Assembly (NCBI GenBank): GCA_017509045.1 | Contig: JAFWQP010000147.1 | Span: 1 to 51,342 of the forward strand | DNA: 51,342 nt | Reading direction: 5' to 3' | Source of the DNA: Bacteroidales bacterium | Lineage (GTDB): Bacteria; Bacteroidota; Bacteroidia; Bacteroidales; P3 | Shown here: positions 36,595 through 44,463 of the stretch, piece after piece | How the letters are laid out: every line of letters begins with the position of its first letter | How positions within the stretch are numbered: position 1 is the first letter of the stretch | Position numbers and translations under genes: made by a program | The notes under the pieces: model-generated | What the model was told of the DNA's origin: nothing | Databases searched by the model: none | What the model saw: only the letters and a program-made list of their open reading frames with translations

Positions 36595-37575
36595 CTACTT
36601 TTTCTTAGGGTGTAGTTGCGAATGGGTTGTTTCCAGCTGGTCTTTTACTATCTGCAATCGGTCGGCGGGATTCTTGGTTAGGAGCGTCTGCTTCATGTCG
36701 CGCTTCATTATCTTAAGGCTCTGCTGATGGTTGACAAAGTGCAGCTCCGAACCTACGTTCTCGCCCTCCCCGTCGATATTCACCCAGCGGTCTACATTGC
36801 CCATCACATGCACTTCGTGAGCCTTGAACATTTCCACATGCTGGCTCAGCTCGAAATGGTTGGCATACACCAACGGCCCCGTGATGGGGACATGCCCGAT
36901 GGGTATCTTGTCCACAATGCTGATATCGATAAGTCCGTCGTCGAGTTTGGCAAGCGGCGCTACGGCGGCATTGTAGCCAAACTGGTTGCTGTTGGCAAAG
37001 GTGGTGAACCAAGCCTTGCGGCGAATCTCCTGTCCGTCGATAATCAGCGTATAGTCCTTCGATTCGTAGGTGGGGTATTCGCGCAGGATTAGGTTGAGGT
37101 AGGCGGAGAAACCGCGCAATTTTGCCGACTTCATCAGTCGGGCGATATAGGCATCGAATCCCACACCGGCAATGCTGGCGATATAATACTTATCGTTGAG
37201 GACTATCGTGTCGATAAGACCTTCGTTGACCTGGTTGAGCACACGTATTGCCAACGCAGGGGTGAGGGGTATCTTCATACAGCGTGCCAACCCGTTGCCA
37301 CTGCCACAGGGGATGATGCCAAGGGCGGCGTCGCTTCCGTGGATGCCGGCTATCACGTCGTTGACGCTGCCGTCGCCACCCACCGCGGTGATGATGTCGT
37401 ATCCCTGCTCCGCACCTTCGCGCGCCAACTCGGTGCCGTGGTGTATGCGCTCGGTATAGCGGACGGTATAGTCGTAGATGTCCATATTGAGGTTGTCGCG
37501 CAGCAGCCGTTCAATCTTTTTCTGCCGCCCCACACCCGATATGGGATTAACAATAACAAGCATTCTCTTTTTCAT
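36595..37575 (-). CDS. Diacylglycerol-kinase-family lipid kinase (YegS/BmrU-like)
   Basis: 326 residues. The N-terminal catalytic domain has MLVIVNPISGVGRQKKIERL and the nucleotide-binding GGDGSVNDVIAG (family GGDGT with Ser for Thr), followed by LGIIPCGSGNGLARCM. The C-terminal half (from about residue 150) is the beta-sandwich seen in YegS/DgkB, with GGDG-like SIVDKIPIGHVPI and DGEGENVGSELHF. It probably phosphorylates diacylglycerol or a sphingoid/long-chain base at the inner membrane; Bacteroidota make sphingolipids, so the latter is possible. The next gene upstream on the same strand is the phosphoglycerol-transferase-like gene, a plausible source of diacylglycerol. Confidence 0.88.
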   Translation of the reverse strand: MKKRMLVIVNPISGVGRQKKIERLLRDNLNMDIYDYTVRYTERIHHGTELAREGAEQGYDIITAVGGDGSVNDVIAGIHGSDAALGIIPCGSGNGLARCMKIPLTPALAIRVLNQVNEGLIDTIVLNDKYYIASIAGVGFDAYIARLMKSAKLRGFSAYLNLILREYPTYESKDYTLIIDGQEIRRKAWFTTFANSNQFGYNAAVAPLAKLDDGLIDISIVDKIPIGHVPITGPLVYANHFELSQHVEMFKAHEVHVMGNVDRWVNIDGEGENVGSELHFVNHQQSLKIMKRDMKQTLLTKNPADRLQIVKDQLETTHSQLHPKKK

Positions 37576-37629
37576 AGCTCAATGTATTATGGGTTTTTAG
37601 ATGGGTTCTATTAATTCAAAATTAGAAGG

Positions 37630-37870
37630 TAAAAGTGGAAGTTAAAGTATTAAGGAAGTCCAGTGGACTTAAGTCAAATGGGAAGTTAAATGGGGAGTTA
37701 AAGTGGAAGTAAAAAAGGGAGTTAAAGTGGAAGTTAAAGTGGAAGTTAAAGTGGAAGTTAAAGTGGACAATACTGTTGACGACCAAGCATTTGTCCCATT
37801 TAACTTCCTATTTAACTTCCCATTTAACTCCATATTTAACTCCATATCATTCAATTTATAGAAGTTCCCT
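37630..37870 (-). repeat. 12-bp-arm hairpin element, copy B
   Basis: The largest copy. On the minus strand: CTATAAATTGAATGATATGG, several ATGGAGTTAAAT/GGAAGTTAAATG 12-mers, a loop GGACAAATGCTTGG...GTATTGTCC, then four TTCCACTTTAAC 12-mers and a palindrome AAGTCCACTGGACTT. The arms are complementary 12-mers, so many registers can pair. The reading frame FYKLNDMELNMEL...VLSTLTSTLTS is open through the element. Confidence 0.8.
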
Positions 37871-37872
37871 TT

Positions 37873-37912
37873 AGTAGTCGGTGGCACAAGCTCATTCGCA
37901 CCACCGGCTACT
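37873..37912. terminator. Hairpin 13 bp after the phosphoglycerol-transferase stop
   Basis: AGTAGTCGGTGG and CCACCGGCTACT form a 12-bp stem with one mismatch around a 16-nt loop, right after the minus-strand stop at 37925. No U-tract follows, so intrinsic termination is uncertain; it may protect the mRNA 3' end. Confidence 0.4.
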
Positions 37913-37924
37913 ATTCACTGATCA

Positions 37925-39907
37925 TTATTTGACTTTCAACTGGTTGTTTATCAATCTTTGGTTGTATTGCTGCACGATGGCTTTGAGCATCTCGATGTCG
38001 CCAAAGCCTATCACTTCTTCTTTCTCTTCGCCCAGCACCGCCATTCCGTCCTGTGTCTCTAGCTGGTAATAGCCGTTGCCGTAGGCTATCTGCCACCCTT
38101 TGTCGGGATTGCGGAACACGCTGGTGCCGAAACAAACTGCCGGCACCTCTATCCCCAAATAGTCGAGCAGCGTAGGCATGATGTCGGTCTGCTGCATGAG
38201 GCGGGGCGACACTTTGTGGCAGCTCCACACGGCACCGCTATCCGGCGCAGGCATCTCTTCATACATCGGACGATACACCAGCATGGGTATGCGGTACCAG
38301 CCGTCGTAGTCGTTATACTCGCGGTGCAGCCCCTGCCCGCTGTGGTCGGCGGTGATGACGAAAGTGGTATGCTCATACCAGTCGGTCTTGCGGGCAGCGT
38401 CGAAGAATTTCCTCAACGCATTGTCGGTATACGACACCACCCGGCACAGCGGGTGCGGCCCCTTGGCAAAGTCGCCCTTATGCTCTGGCTGCATGGTGTA
38501 GGGGTGGTGCGACGACAGGGTGAACACACCTGCCATAAAGGGTTCTTTGAAGGCACCCAGCCTCCGCGAGAGGTATTGCAGGTAATGCTCGTCGTAGATA
38601 CCCCAGCAGCCGTCGTAGTCGCTCTCGCGCGACAGGCGGTCGGCCATATACTCGTTCTTGCCGTAGTATTCCTCAAAACCCATCTGCCGGCACAGCTTGT
38701 CGAAGCCCATCACCCCGTTGTAGCTGCCGTGGAAGAAGGCGGTGTGGTAGCCGTGGTCTCTCAATATGGCGGGCAGCGCATAGAGGCTGTCGTCGGCATA
38801 GTCGCTCAGCGTTAGCGGAAAGGTCATCAGCGTCGGCACCGAGGCGAAAATGGCGGGGATGCCTTCGATAGATTTCTTGCCGTTGGCCCTGCCCTGATAC
38901 ACCACGCAGTGCTGCGCCAGCGAGTCGAGGAAGGGGGTGAAACTGGGCATAATGCCCTTGTTGTAGCAGCCCATATACTCTTGCGAAAAGCTTTCGAGCA
39001 CTATAATCACGATGTTCGACAGCATCTCGTGTTCGTCGTCGCACGCGAGGTCGGTATACCACTTGCCGCAGCCCGCCTCCCAGCCGCTCCATGCCTCCAC
39101 GATGCGCCCCTGGTAGTTAGGCTCGGGGTGCAACACGGGGTCGAACAGTTTCACCGCCTGCTGCACATCCATATATTCCACCTCCTCCAATGTGCCACCG
39201 TTGAAGGTGCGCACTATGTTATAGCCGCTGTTGGTCACCAGCGCACAGTTCTTCGCCTGACAATACTTGGCGGCATCGCGCCACTCAATCTGCTTGCCGA
39301 AGCCACCTCGCAGCAGAAACAGCACGCACGCCGAGCCAATGATAAGTCCCACAATGTCGTTCAGCGCATGCTTGCGATACTTGTTGCGAGCCGACAGGTG
39401 CATCTTGGCGCCTGCCCACAGCAGCAGCACCACGGCGACCACGAAGAAGAGCGTGGCCTGCCAATAGTCGATAAGGAAGCGCCACCACAGCGCCCCCATG
39501 TCGCCGCTGATGCCCAGATAGCGGAATATCTCGCCACTCAGTCGGCGGTAGGTATACTGATAATAGGCGGCGTCAGCCACATTGCTCGCCAGCATAAACA
39601 GTAGCGGCACATAGTAGAGCAGCACCTCCACCCATCGGTGGAAATGGCGGTTCCAGCGAAACTTGAACGGCAACAGATTGGCAGCGAAATAAGGCAGCAG
39701 CATACAGCCCACCGTGGCAATGCCAAACACCACATTGCCCCAAGCTATGCCTGCCCACTCCCCCATGTCGGCGACATGAAAGATACGCCTGTTGTCGAGA
39801 TAGAAAAACATCTGCGACAACAGCAGCAACACAAACGCCAGCAACGCCTTATAAAACAAATAGACGTATATATTGTTGGTGCTAATCCATGTTTTCTTAC
39901 GAACCAT
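37925..39907 (-). CDS. LTA-synthase-family phosphoglycerol transferase / sulfatase
   Basis: I start it at 39907 (MVRKKTWISTNNIYVYLFYK); the longer frame runs into a dispersed repeat. The protein has 660 residues. Five hydrophobic segments occupy about residues 15-215, then a large extracytoplasmic sulfatase-fold domain: VIIVLESFSQEYMGCYN (metal-binding Glu), NGKKSIEGIPAIFASVP (expected Ser/Thr nucleophile region), AFFHGSYNGVMGFDKL and FVITADHSGQG (metal ligands Asp-His). This is the LtaS/OpgB/MdoB architecture, which moves phosphoglycerol from phosphatidylglycerol to a glycan. The acceptor in this Gram-negative is unknown; the beta-1,2-glucan made by the nearby synthase is one candidate, since phosphoglycerol decoration of periplasmic glucans is known elsewhere. 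Confidence 0.87.
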   Translation of the reverse strand: MVRKKTWISTNNIYVYLFYKALLAFVLLLLSQMFFYLDNRRIFHVADMGEWAGIAWGNVVFGIATVGCMLLPYFAANLLPFKFRWNRHFHRWVEVLLYYVPLLFMLASNVADAAYYQYTYRRLSGEIFRYLGISGDMGALWWRFLIDYWQATLFFVVAVVLLLWAGAKMHLSARNKYRKHALNDIVGLIIGSACVLFLLRGGFGKQIEWRDAAKYCQAKNCALVTNSGYNIVRTFNGGTLEEVEYMDVQQAVKLFDPVLHPEPNYQGRIVEAWSGWEAGCGKWYTDLACDDEHEMLSNIVIIVLESFSQEYMGCYNKGIMPSFTPFLDSLAQHCVVYQGRANGKKSIEGIPAIFASVPTLMTFPLTLSDYADDSLYALPAILRDHGYHTAFFHGSYNGVMGFDKLCRQMGFEEYYGKNEYMADRLSRESDYDGCWGIYDEHYLQYLSRRLGAFKEPFMAGVFTLSSHHPYTMQPEHKGDFAKGPHPLCRVVSYTDNALRKFFDAARKTDWYEHTTFVITADHSGQGLHREYNDYDGWYRIPMLVYRPMYEEMPAPDSGAVWSCHKVSPRLMQQTDIMPTLLDYLGIEVPAVCFGTSVFRNPDKGWQIAYGNGYYQLETQDGMAVLGEEKEEVIGFGDIEMLKAIVQQYNQRLINNQLKVK

Positions 39908-39928
39908 ACTTTTAAAATTTAAAAATGT

Positions 39929-40005
39929 GAATTCGTTAATTCGTGACGTTGTTTGGCTCGGCATAGCGAGCAAGCTCTCTCTGCTCTCACCTTGTACAAC
40001 GTTAA
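39929..40005 (-). repeat. GTCACGAAGT hairpin element, inverted partner of 28094-28169
   Basis: The reverse complement reads TTAACGTTGTACAAGGTGAG, a GAGCA...TGCTC stem, CTATGCCGAGC and CGTCACGAATTAACG. It differs from the 28.1-kb copy at about two positions. Confidence 0.8.
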
Positions 40006-40129
40006 TTTGTTAATTCGTTAATTCGTTAATGTGTTAATTCGTTAATCGATTTACACATTAACACATTCACACGTTAACAAATTCAAGAATTCACACGTTA
40101 ACAAATTCATATTTCTCAATTCTCAATTC
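40006..40129. repeat. Simple-sequence spacer (TTCGTTAATTCG, ACACATTAACACATTCACACG)
   Basis: Short direct repeats of TTAATTCG and ACACGTTAACAAATTC, ending in CAATTCTCAATTCTCAATT, the same words as in other spacers. No gene. Confidence 0.65.
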
Positions 40130-41131
40130 TCAATTTTTCTTGGGTCTATAGTTTGATTGATTTAATATTTTCTGCGAGTCGGTTTCGTCAAACAGCTGCT
40201 GCATGGTGCTGCCGCTGTTGGCCATATACTGGCTGACGATTTTCCAACCGATATAGTCGGTGGTGCGTGGCGACGAGTCGCGGAAGGCATTGGTCTTGGG
40301 CGCATCGTCTATCAGGTTGTGGAAGCGCATATAGTCGGTTTCATACAGCAGCTTGTTTTGCAGCAGATAGCTCCACACATGCTCTTCGTTCGCCTTCATC
40401 CAGTCGGTTTGGCTGGTGGTATAGCGCATCAAAATGCTGTCGGGCGCATCGGGCAACACCTGCTGGGCGAAATAGATGGCCTTACCCTCAGCCACCATAT
40501 AGTCGAGCAGCGAGAGGTTGTGTGTCTGTCCCGTCACACGGTCTTGTTCGGGCGGTATGGCGATATGCTCGCGGGCTATTGCCGTCATGCAATCCGCCAC
40601 CATATATTCGGGGCGGCTCTGCAGCACCAAGAACATGGGGCTGCCGAAATAGCCGTAGTGCTCGGTGTAGGGCAGCACATATTGGTCGAGGCTGATTACA
40701 ATCTCATGGCTGTTGCACCCCACCCGCATATTGTAGTCGAACAAGCCCGACACGTAGGTATACACCTTGTCGTAGTGCAGGTTGGGGCATATCTTTGCCG
40801 CACGTCCCAATGCCGCGCCCAGCTGCTCCGCCTGCGGCTTCATGTCGCCCAGCACGCTGTCCACCAGATGGTAGATATCCTGCATCGTGGGGTCGCTCAC
40901 AAAGCCTGCCAGCATCTGCATAAAGTTGTCGTCGTCGGGATAGAGGTTGAGCAATTCGGTGCTGTACTCGTCGCGCAGCTCCATCAACTTGCCCTGCAGC
41001 TGTTCCACAGGTGTTTCAAACAACACCTTGTCGAAGCGGTGCAGCTGCACCGCTTCGGCTGGTGTGCGACGACAGGCGGTAGCCATCATTATAACGACCA
41101 CCGCCATCAATATTGTCGATAGTTTTCTCAT
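40130..41131 (-). CDS. gldB: Gliding-motility lipoprotein GldB homologue
   Basis: 333 residues from the ATG at 41131, which gives the lipoprotein signal MRKLSTILMAVVVIMMATAC with lipidated Cys20; the longer frame overlaps the upstream DUF349 gene. GldB-typical segments are EIVISLDQYVLPYTEHYGYF, LLDYMVAEGKAIYFAQQVLP, WMKANEEHVWSYLLQNKLLY and FRDSSPRTTDYIGWKIVSQY. It is a membrane-anchored protein, required for gliding in Flavobacterium and widespread in non-gliding Bacteroidales where its role is less clear. It starts 7 bp after the DUF349 stop, so the two are surely co-transcribed. Confidence 0.85.
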   Translation of the reverse strand: MRKLSTILMAVVVIMMATACRRTPAEAVQLHRFDKVLFETPVEQLQGKLMELRDEYSTELLNLYPDDDNFMQMLAGFVSDPTMQDIYHLVDSVLGDMKPQAEQLGAALGRAAKICPNLHYDKVYTYVSGLFDYNMRVGCNSHEIVISLDQYVLPYTEHYGYFGSPMFLVLQSRPEYMVADCMTAIAREHIAIPPEQDRVTGQTHNLSLLDYMVAEGKAIYFAQQVLPDAPDSILMRYTTSQTDWMKANEEHVWSYLLQNKLLYETDYMRFHNLIDDAPKTNAFRDSSPRTTDYIGWKIVSQYMANSGSTMQQLFDETDSQKILNQSNYRPKKN

Positions 41132-41138
41132 AGCAGAG

Positions 41139-43106
41139 TTACTGCTCGTTTTCGGTCGACTCGTTCTCGTCCAACACGCGCAGTTTTGCTTCCAGCAGGG
41201 CAATCTGCTGACGGGCAGCCTGCATCTTCTTCTCAAATTCCTCTTTCAGCAGGTCGGCCTGTTTGCTGTTGGCGAAGAAACCGAGGTTGTTCTCCCAAAG
41301 GTTCAGTTCTGAGCGCAGCTTGTCGATCTCTTTCATCAGCTTGCCTCTGGCACCGGTGGCGTAGCCGTCGTCGGCATGGCTCTGCACCTTCTCGCGGAAA
41401 GCGTCCACACGAGCCTCGCGGGCGGAGATTTTCAGCTTGTCGAACATGGCGGTGAGCAGGTTGTGGTACTCGTCCATGATACGCTCTTTGTCCTTCTTTG
41501 GCACATGTCCCACTTCTGCCCAACGGCGCTGGAAATCCTTGACGGCTGCCAAGTTCTCTTCCCTATCGTCGCCAAACTGGTAGGCCTTCATCTCTTCGAC
41601 GATGGCGCTCTTCAACGCCAGGTTCTCGCTCTCGCTGCTGCGCAGGCTCTTGAAGTATTCGCCCTTCTTGGCGAAGAACTCGTCGCAGGCACGGCGGAAG
41701 CGTTTCCACACCTTGTCGCCCTGCTTGTAGCCTGCCGAGCCGATGCTCTTCCATTCGGCCTGCAGTTGCAGCAGCTCCTCGGTGGCGTTCTTCCAATCCT
41801 CGCGCTTGGCTATTGCCTCGGCACGCAGACAGAGGTCGAGTTTCTTGTTGTAGTTGTCGCCCTGCTCGTCGCGCAGCTGTGCGAAATAGAGTTTCTTGTC
41901 GGCATAATGCTTGTCGATGATGCCCTTAAACTTGCTCCACACCTCCTCGTTCTGTTCGCGTGGCACGGGGCCGATGCTCTTCCACAGCTTCAGCAGCTCG
42001 TCCAGCGCCTCGGTGGTGTCGTTCCACTGCTTGGCGCCCTGCGGCACCTCGCGGGTGAGGTCGACGGCCTTCTCTATCAGTGCCTGCTTGGCAAGCAGGT
42101 TCTGCTCCAGCTCGTCCTTGCGCTGGTCGTAGTATTCGCGGCGGCGCTCGTCGATTTGGTTGGCGGCATTGTTGAAGCGCTGCCAAGTTTCCTCGTTCTG
42201 CTCGGCGGGCACGGGGCCGATTTCCTTCCACTGTGCGCGCAGTGTCTGCAAAGCCTTGAAAGCCTTCACCACCGAGGTTTCGACCATCAGCTCCTCGGCA
42301 CGTTCGCACAGCTGTATCTTCTGCTCCAGATTACGCTTGAGGTCGAGCATACGAAGCTCCTTGTTAATCTTTATCTTATTAAAGAACTGCTCAATCAGGA
42401 AATGATAGTTCTGCCAAAGGTCGTTCATCTGCTCGCGCGGCACCTCGCCGATGCCCTTCCACTTCTCCTGTATGGCGTTGAACTCGTCGTAGGTCTGTTT
42501 CAGCGTTTCTTCGTCCTTGTCAATCAGGGCGCGCAGCTCTTCCAGAATCTGCTGCTTGGCTTCGAGGTTGCGCTGTTTCTGCGCCTCCATCTCTTCCTGC
42601 ATCTTCTGGCGGCGGGAACGGTAGACGTCGTAAGCGGCATAGAAAGCCTCCGCCACTGCGTCGTTGGCGGGGTGGTAGTCGTCCTTGTTACCGCCTTCGG
42701 CAAGGAATGCCTCGAAGGCCTGACGCTCCACCTCCTTGTTGAGGGTGTTGAACTGGTTGCGGATGGTGCTGGCGCGGTTGCGTATAGCGGTGATGTCACC
42801 CTCCAGCAGTTCGTTGAGTGCTGCCAGCAGCTCCTCGCGGCTCATGGCAGAATAGTCCGTCTCCGGCTCCTCGTTGGTGTTCGTCTCCGGCGACTCTTCG
42901 TTGTTTGCCTCCGGCATGTTGCCGGGCGCCGGCTCAGCGCCGGTGTTGGTGTCATTGTCGACAGCCACAGGTGCGGGCTGTTCGGCAGCAGGCTGCAGTT
43001 CCTCGTTGTTGACGTTTTCTTGGGGCATTTCGTTGCTCACCACGTTCTCTTGGGGGCAATCTGGGCTCCCATTCTGTTGCGACTGCATTTCATTCAGATC
43101 TTCCAT
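41139..43106 (-). CDS. DUF349 repeat protein
   Basis: 655 residues, cytoplasmic, with no signal peptide. The first 95 residues are acidic and low-complexity (Asn/Glu/Pro-rich). The rest is almost entirely helical, made of about five DUF349 repeats of roughly 75 residues, each with a W-K-x-I-G-x-V/A-P core: WKGIGEVPREQMNDLW, WKEIGPVPAEQNEETW, WKSIGPVPREQNEEVW, WKSIGSAGYKQGDKVW and WAEVGHVPKKDKERIM. The last part is a coiled coil (QADLLKEEFEKKMQAARQQI). DUF349 proteins are of unknown function. The overlap-length spacing to gldB indicates an operon; a -7 box lies about 85 bp upstream. Confidence 0.92.
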   Translation of the reverse strand: MEDLNEMQSQQNGSPDCPQENVVSNEMPQENVNNEELQPAAEQPAPVAVDNDTNTGAEPAPGNMPEANNEESPETNTNEEPETDYSAMSREELLAALNELLEGDITAIRNRASTIRNQFNTLNKEVERQAFEAFLAEGGNKDDYHPANDAVAEAFYAAYDVYRSRRQKMQEEMEAQKQRNLEAKQQILEELRALIDKDEETLKQTYDEFNAIQEKWKGIGEVPREQMNDLWQNYHFLIEQFFNKIKINKELRMLDLKRNLEQKIQLCERAEELMVETSVVKAFKALQTLRAQWKEIGPVPAEQNEETWQRFNNAANQIDERRREYYDQRKDELEQNLLAKQALIEKAVDLTREVPQGAKQWNDTTEALDELLKLWKSIGPVPREQNEEVWSKFKGIIDKHYADKKLYFAQLRDEQGDNYNKKLDLCLRAEAIAKREDWKNATEELLQLQAEWKSIGSAGYKQGDKVWKRFRRACDEFFAKKGEYFKSLRSSESENLALKSAIVEEMKAYQFGDDREENLAAVKDFQRRWAEVGHVPKKDKERIMDEYHNLLTAMFDKLKISAREARVDAFREKVQSHADDGYATGARGKLMKEIDKLRSELNLWENNLGFFANSKQADLLKEEFEKKMQAARQQIALLEAKLRVLDENESTENEQ

Positions 43107-43190
43107 AATAGATTTTGTTGTTTAGAATTAGTTCTGCAACAATACGTTGCAGACATTGTATAAGGTTCACTATGCCCATAAAGGCAAATG

Positions 43191-43198
43191 CAAAAGTA
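43191..43198 (-). promoter_or_regulatory. Candidate -7 box for the DUF349-gldB operon
   Basis: Minus-strand TACTTTTG matches TAnnTTTG. It would give a leader of about 75-80 nt. The leader contains a GCAACAATACGTTGC palindrome (about 43136-43150). Confidence 0.4.
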
Positions 43199-43237
43199 CA
43201 CAAAAAAAATCAATTACCATACATTAATTTTCAAAAT

Positions 43238-43434
43238 AGGGAGTTAAAAGGATGAAGGAAGTCCGATGAACTTACGTCGAATGGGAAGTTAAATGGATTA
43301 AGGAAGTCCAGTGGACTTACGTCTAAAATGGAAGTTAAAGTGGAAGTTAAAGTGGACAATACTATTAACAACCAAGCATTTGTCCAATTTAACTCCCTTT
43401 TTAACTCCATATCATTCAATTTATAGAAATCCCC
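43238..43434 (-). repeat. 12-bp-arm hairpin element, copy C
   Basis: On the minus strand: CTATAAATTGAATGATATGG, a short arm of GGAGTTAAA words, the loop GGACAAATGCTTGGTTGTT ending in GTATTGTCC, TTCCACTTTAAC 12-mers and two copies of AAGTCCACTGGACTT-like palindromes. The loop is nearly identical to copy B. Confidence 0.8.
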
Positions 43435-43558
43435 TTAATTGATAGTTTCCAGTTTAAAGTTTAGAGTTGTTGAAAGCGTATTACATTGAAAAGTGAAAAG
43501 TGAAAAATGAAAAATTGAAAAAGTTTTAGTTTTTAGTTTTTACTTTTTAGTTTTTTTG

Positions 43559-43566
43559 TATCTTTG
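43559..43566 (+). promoter_or_regulatory. Promoter -7 box for the queuosine operon
   Basis: TATCTTTG matches the Bacteroidota -7 consensus. Transcription would begin near 43572-43575, just upstream of the preQ1 aptamer. The -33 region is T-rich without a clear TTTG. Confidence 0.6.
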
Positions 43567-43583
43567 CAGCCAATTATTAACCA

Positions 43584-43619
43584 TAGGGGTACTTGATAAC
43601 CCCCTTTAACAAAACAAGA
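43584..43619 (+). promoter_or_regulatory. preQ1-I riboswitch
   Basis: Stem 5'-GGGGU (43586-43590) pairs with ACCCC (43599-43603) around an A-rich loop, followed by the tail UUUAACAAAACAAGA, which ends two bases before the transporter ATG at 43622. The AACAAAACAAG tail matches, as I recall it, the 3' part of the Thermoanaerobacter tengcongensis preQ1-I aptamer (H-type pseudoknot, translational control). Position, size (about 36 nt) and the downstream preQ1/queuosine genes all agree. Ligand binding would be expected to fold the tail into the pseudoknot and occlude the ribosome-binding region. Confidence 0.85.
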
Positions 43620-43621
43620 TA

Positions 43622-44296
43622 ATGCAAAAAAAGACGCAACAGGTGAGCGTGCTTTTTGCCGTGATGGCTACACTGTTCACCACCTGCCTGATGGCAGCAA
43701 ACCTTTTTGCCTTGAAGCAGTTTAGCTTCGGGCCAGTGAATTTTACAGGTGCCTTGCTGGTGTTCCCCTTAAGCTACATCATCAACGATGTGGTGGCAGA
43801 GGTGTGGGGCTTCCGCAGGGCGAGAATGCTGATTTGGACGGCATTCGGAATGAACTTCTTGTTCGTGATGCTGGGCGCAGTGGTCGACGCGCTGCCCGGC
43901 GTGGGCGACAATGTGGAGAGCTTCCACACCATCTTCGGATTGGCTCCGAGGGTGGCGGTGGCATCGTTCTTGGCATTCCTGGTGGGCTCGTTTGTCAACG
44001 CCGCGGTGATGTCGAGGATGAAGGTGTGGAGCAAAGGTCGCTGGTTTGTGCTGCGCGCTGTGGCGAGCACGTTGGCGGGCGAGCTCTGCGACTCGATGAT
44101 TTTCTTCCCCATAGCGTTGGCAGGCATAGTGCCTTGGGAGGTGATGCCGAGCTTTGTGCTGTGGCAGGTGGGACTGAAAACGCTGTACGAGCTGGTAGTG
44201 CTGCCCATCACAGTGCGCGTGGTGCGCGTGGTGAAAAAGAAAGAGAACACCGACGTGTTTGACTTGGACATCTGGAAGAAAGTAAAGAAAGGTTAA
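43622..44296 (+). CDS. Queuosine precursor transporter (YhhQ/VUT family)
   Basis: A 224-residue inner-membrane protein with about six hydrophobic segments that imports preQ0/preQ1. Family features are MAANLFALKQFSFGPVNF near the N-terminus, FPLSYIINDVVAEVWGFRRA (conserved N-D-V-V-x-E-V-W-G), and the C-terminal-half segment AGELCDSMIFFPIALAG. Its start codon lies two bases after the preQ1 riboswitch, and queF follows 167 bp downstream; both support the substrate. Expression is predicted to fall when preQ1 is abundant. Confidence 0.93.
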   Translation: MQKKTQQVSVLFAVMATLFTTCLMAANLFALKQFSFGPVNFTGALLVFPLSYIINDVVAEVWGFRRARMLIWTAFGMNFLFVMLGAVVDALPGVGDNVESFHTIFGLAPRVAVASFLAFLVGSFVNAAVMSRMKVWSKGRWFVLRAVASTLAGELCDSMIFFPIALAGIVPWEVMPSFVLWQVGLKTLYELVVLPITVRVVRVVKKKENTDVFDLDIWKKVKKG

Positions 44297-44320
44297 AAAG
44301 GTTCGCTTCGCTTAAAAGTT

Positions 44321-44460
44321 AAAAAGGTAAGGGCCAAATAATCGCGCACCTTTAAAACCTTTAAACCTTTTAAACCCTTAAAACATATAAAAAAAGGTAA
44401 GAGCCAAATAATCGCGCACCTTTAAAACCTTTAAACCTTTTAAACCCTTAAAACATAAAA
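44321..44460 (+). repeat. 70-bp tandem duplication between the transporter and queF
   Basis: Two consecutive copies (44321-44390 and 44391-44460) of a unit beginning AAAAAGGTAAGRGCC, then AAATAATCGCGCACC and a series of TTTAAAACC words ending in AAACATA. They differ at only one or two positions. Similar TTTAAAACC spacers occur at 5200-5250 and 36480-36530. Confidence 0.9.
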
Positions 44461-44463
44461 AAA

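Noticed and set aside
37630-37870. CRISPR-like array
   Set aside because: The periodicity is a contiguous 12-mer without spacers, and the two sides are complementary to one another; no cas genes.
39908-39973. Upstream start of the phosphoglycerol transferase at 39973
   Set aside because: It lies inside the dispersed GTCACGAAGT element shared with 28.1 kb, so it is not gene-specific.
41132-41236. Upstream extension of gldB to 41236
   Set aside because: It overlaps the DUF349 coding end and would bury the lipoprotein signal; the ATG at 41131 gives a perfect lipobox.
41376-43163. 595-codon plus-strand frame opposite the DUF349 gene
   Set aside because: Leu/Val-rich translation is the complement of Glu/Lys/Gln-rich helices; no start context or motif.
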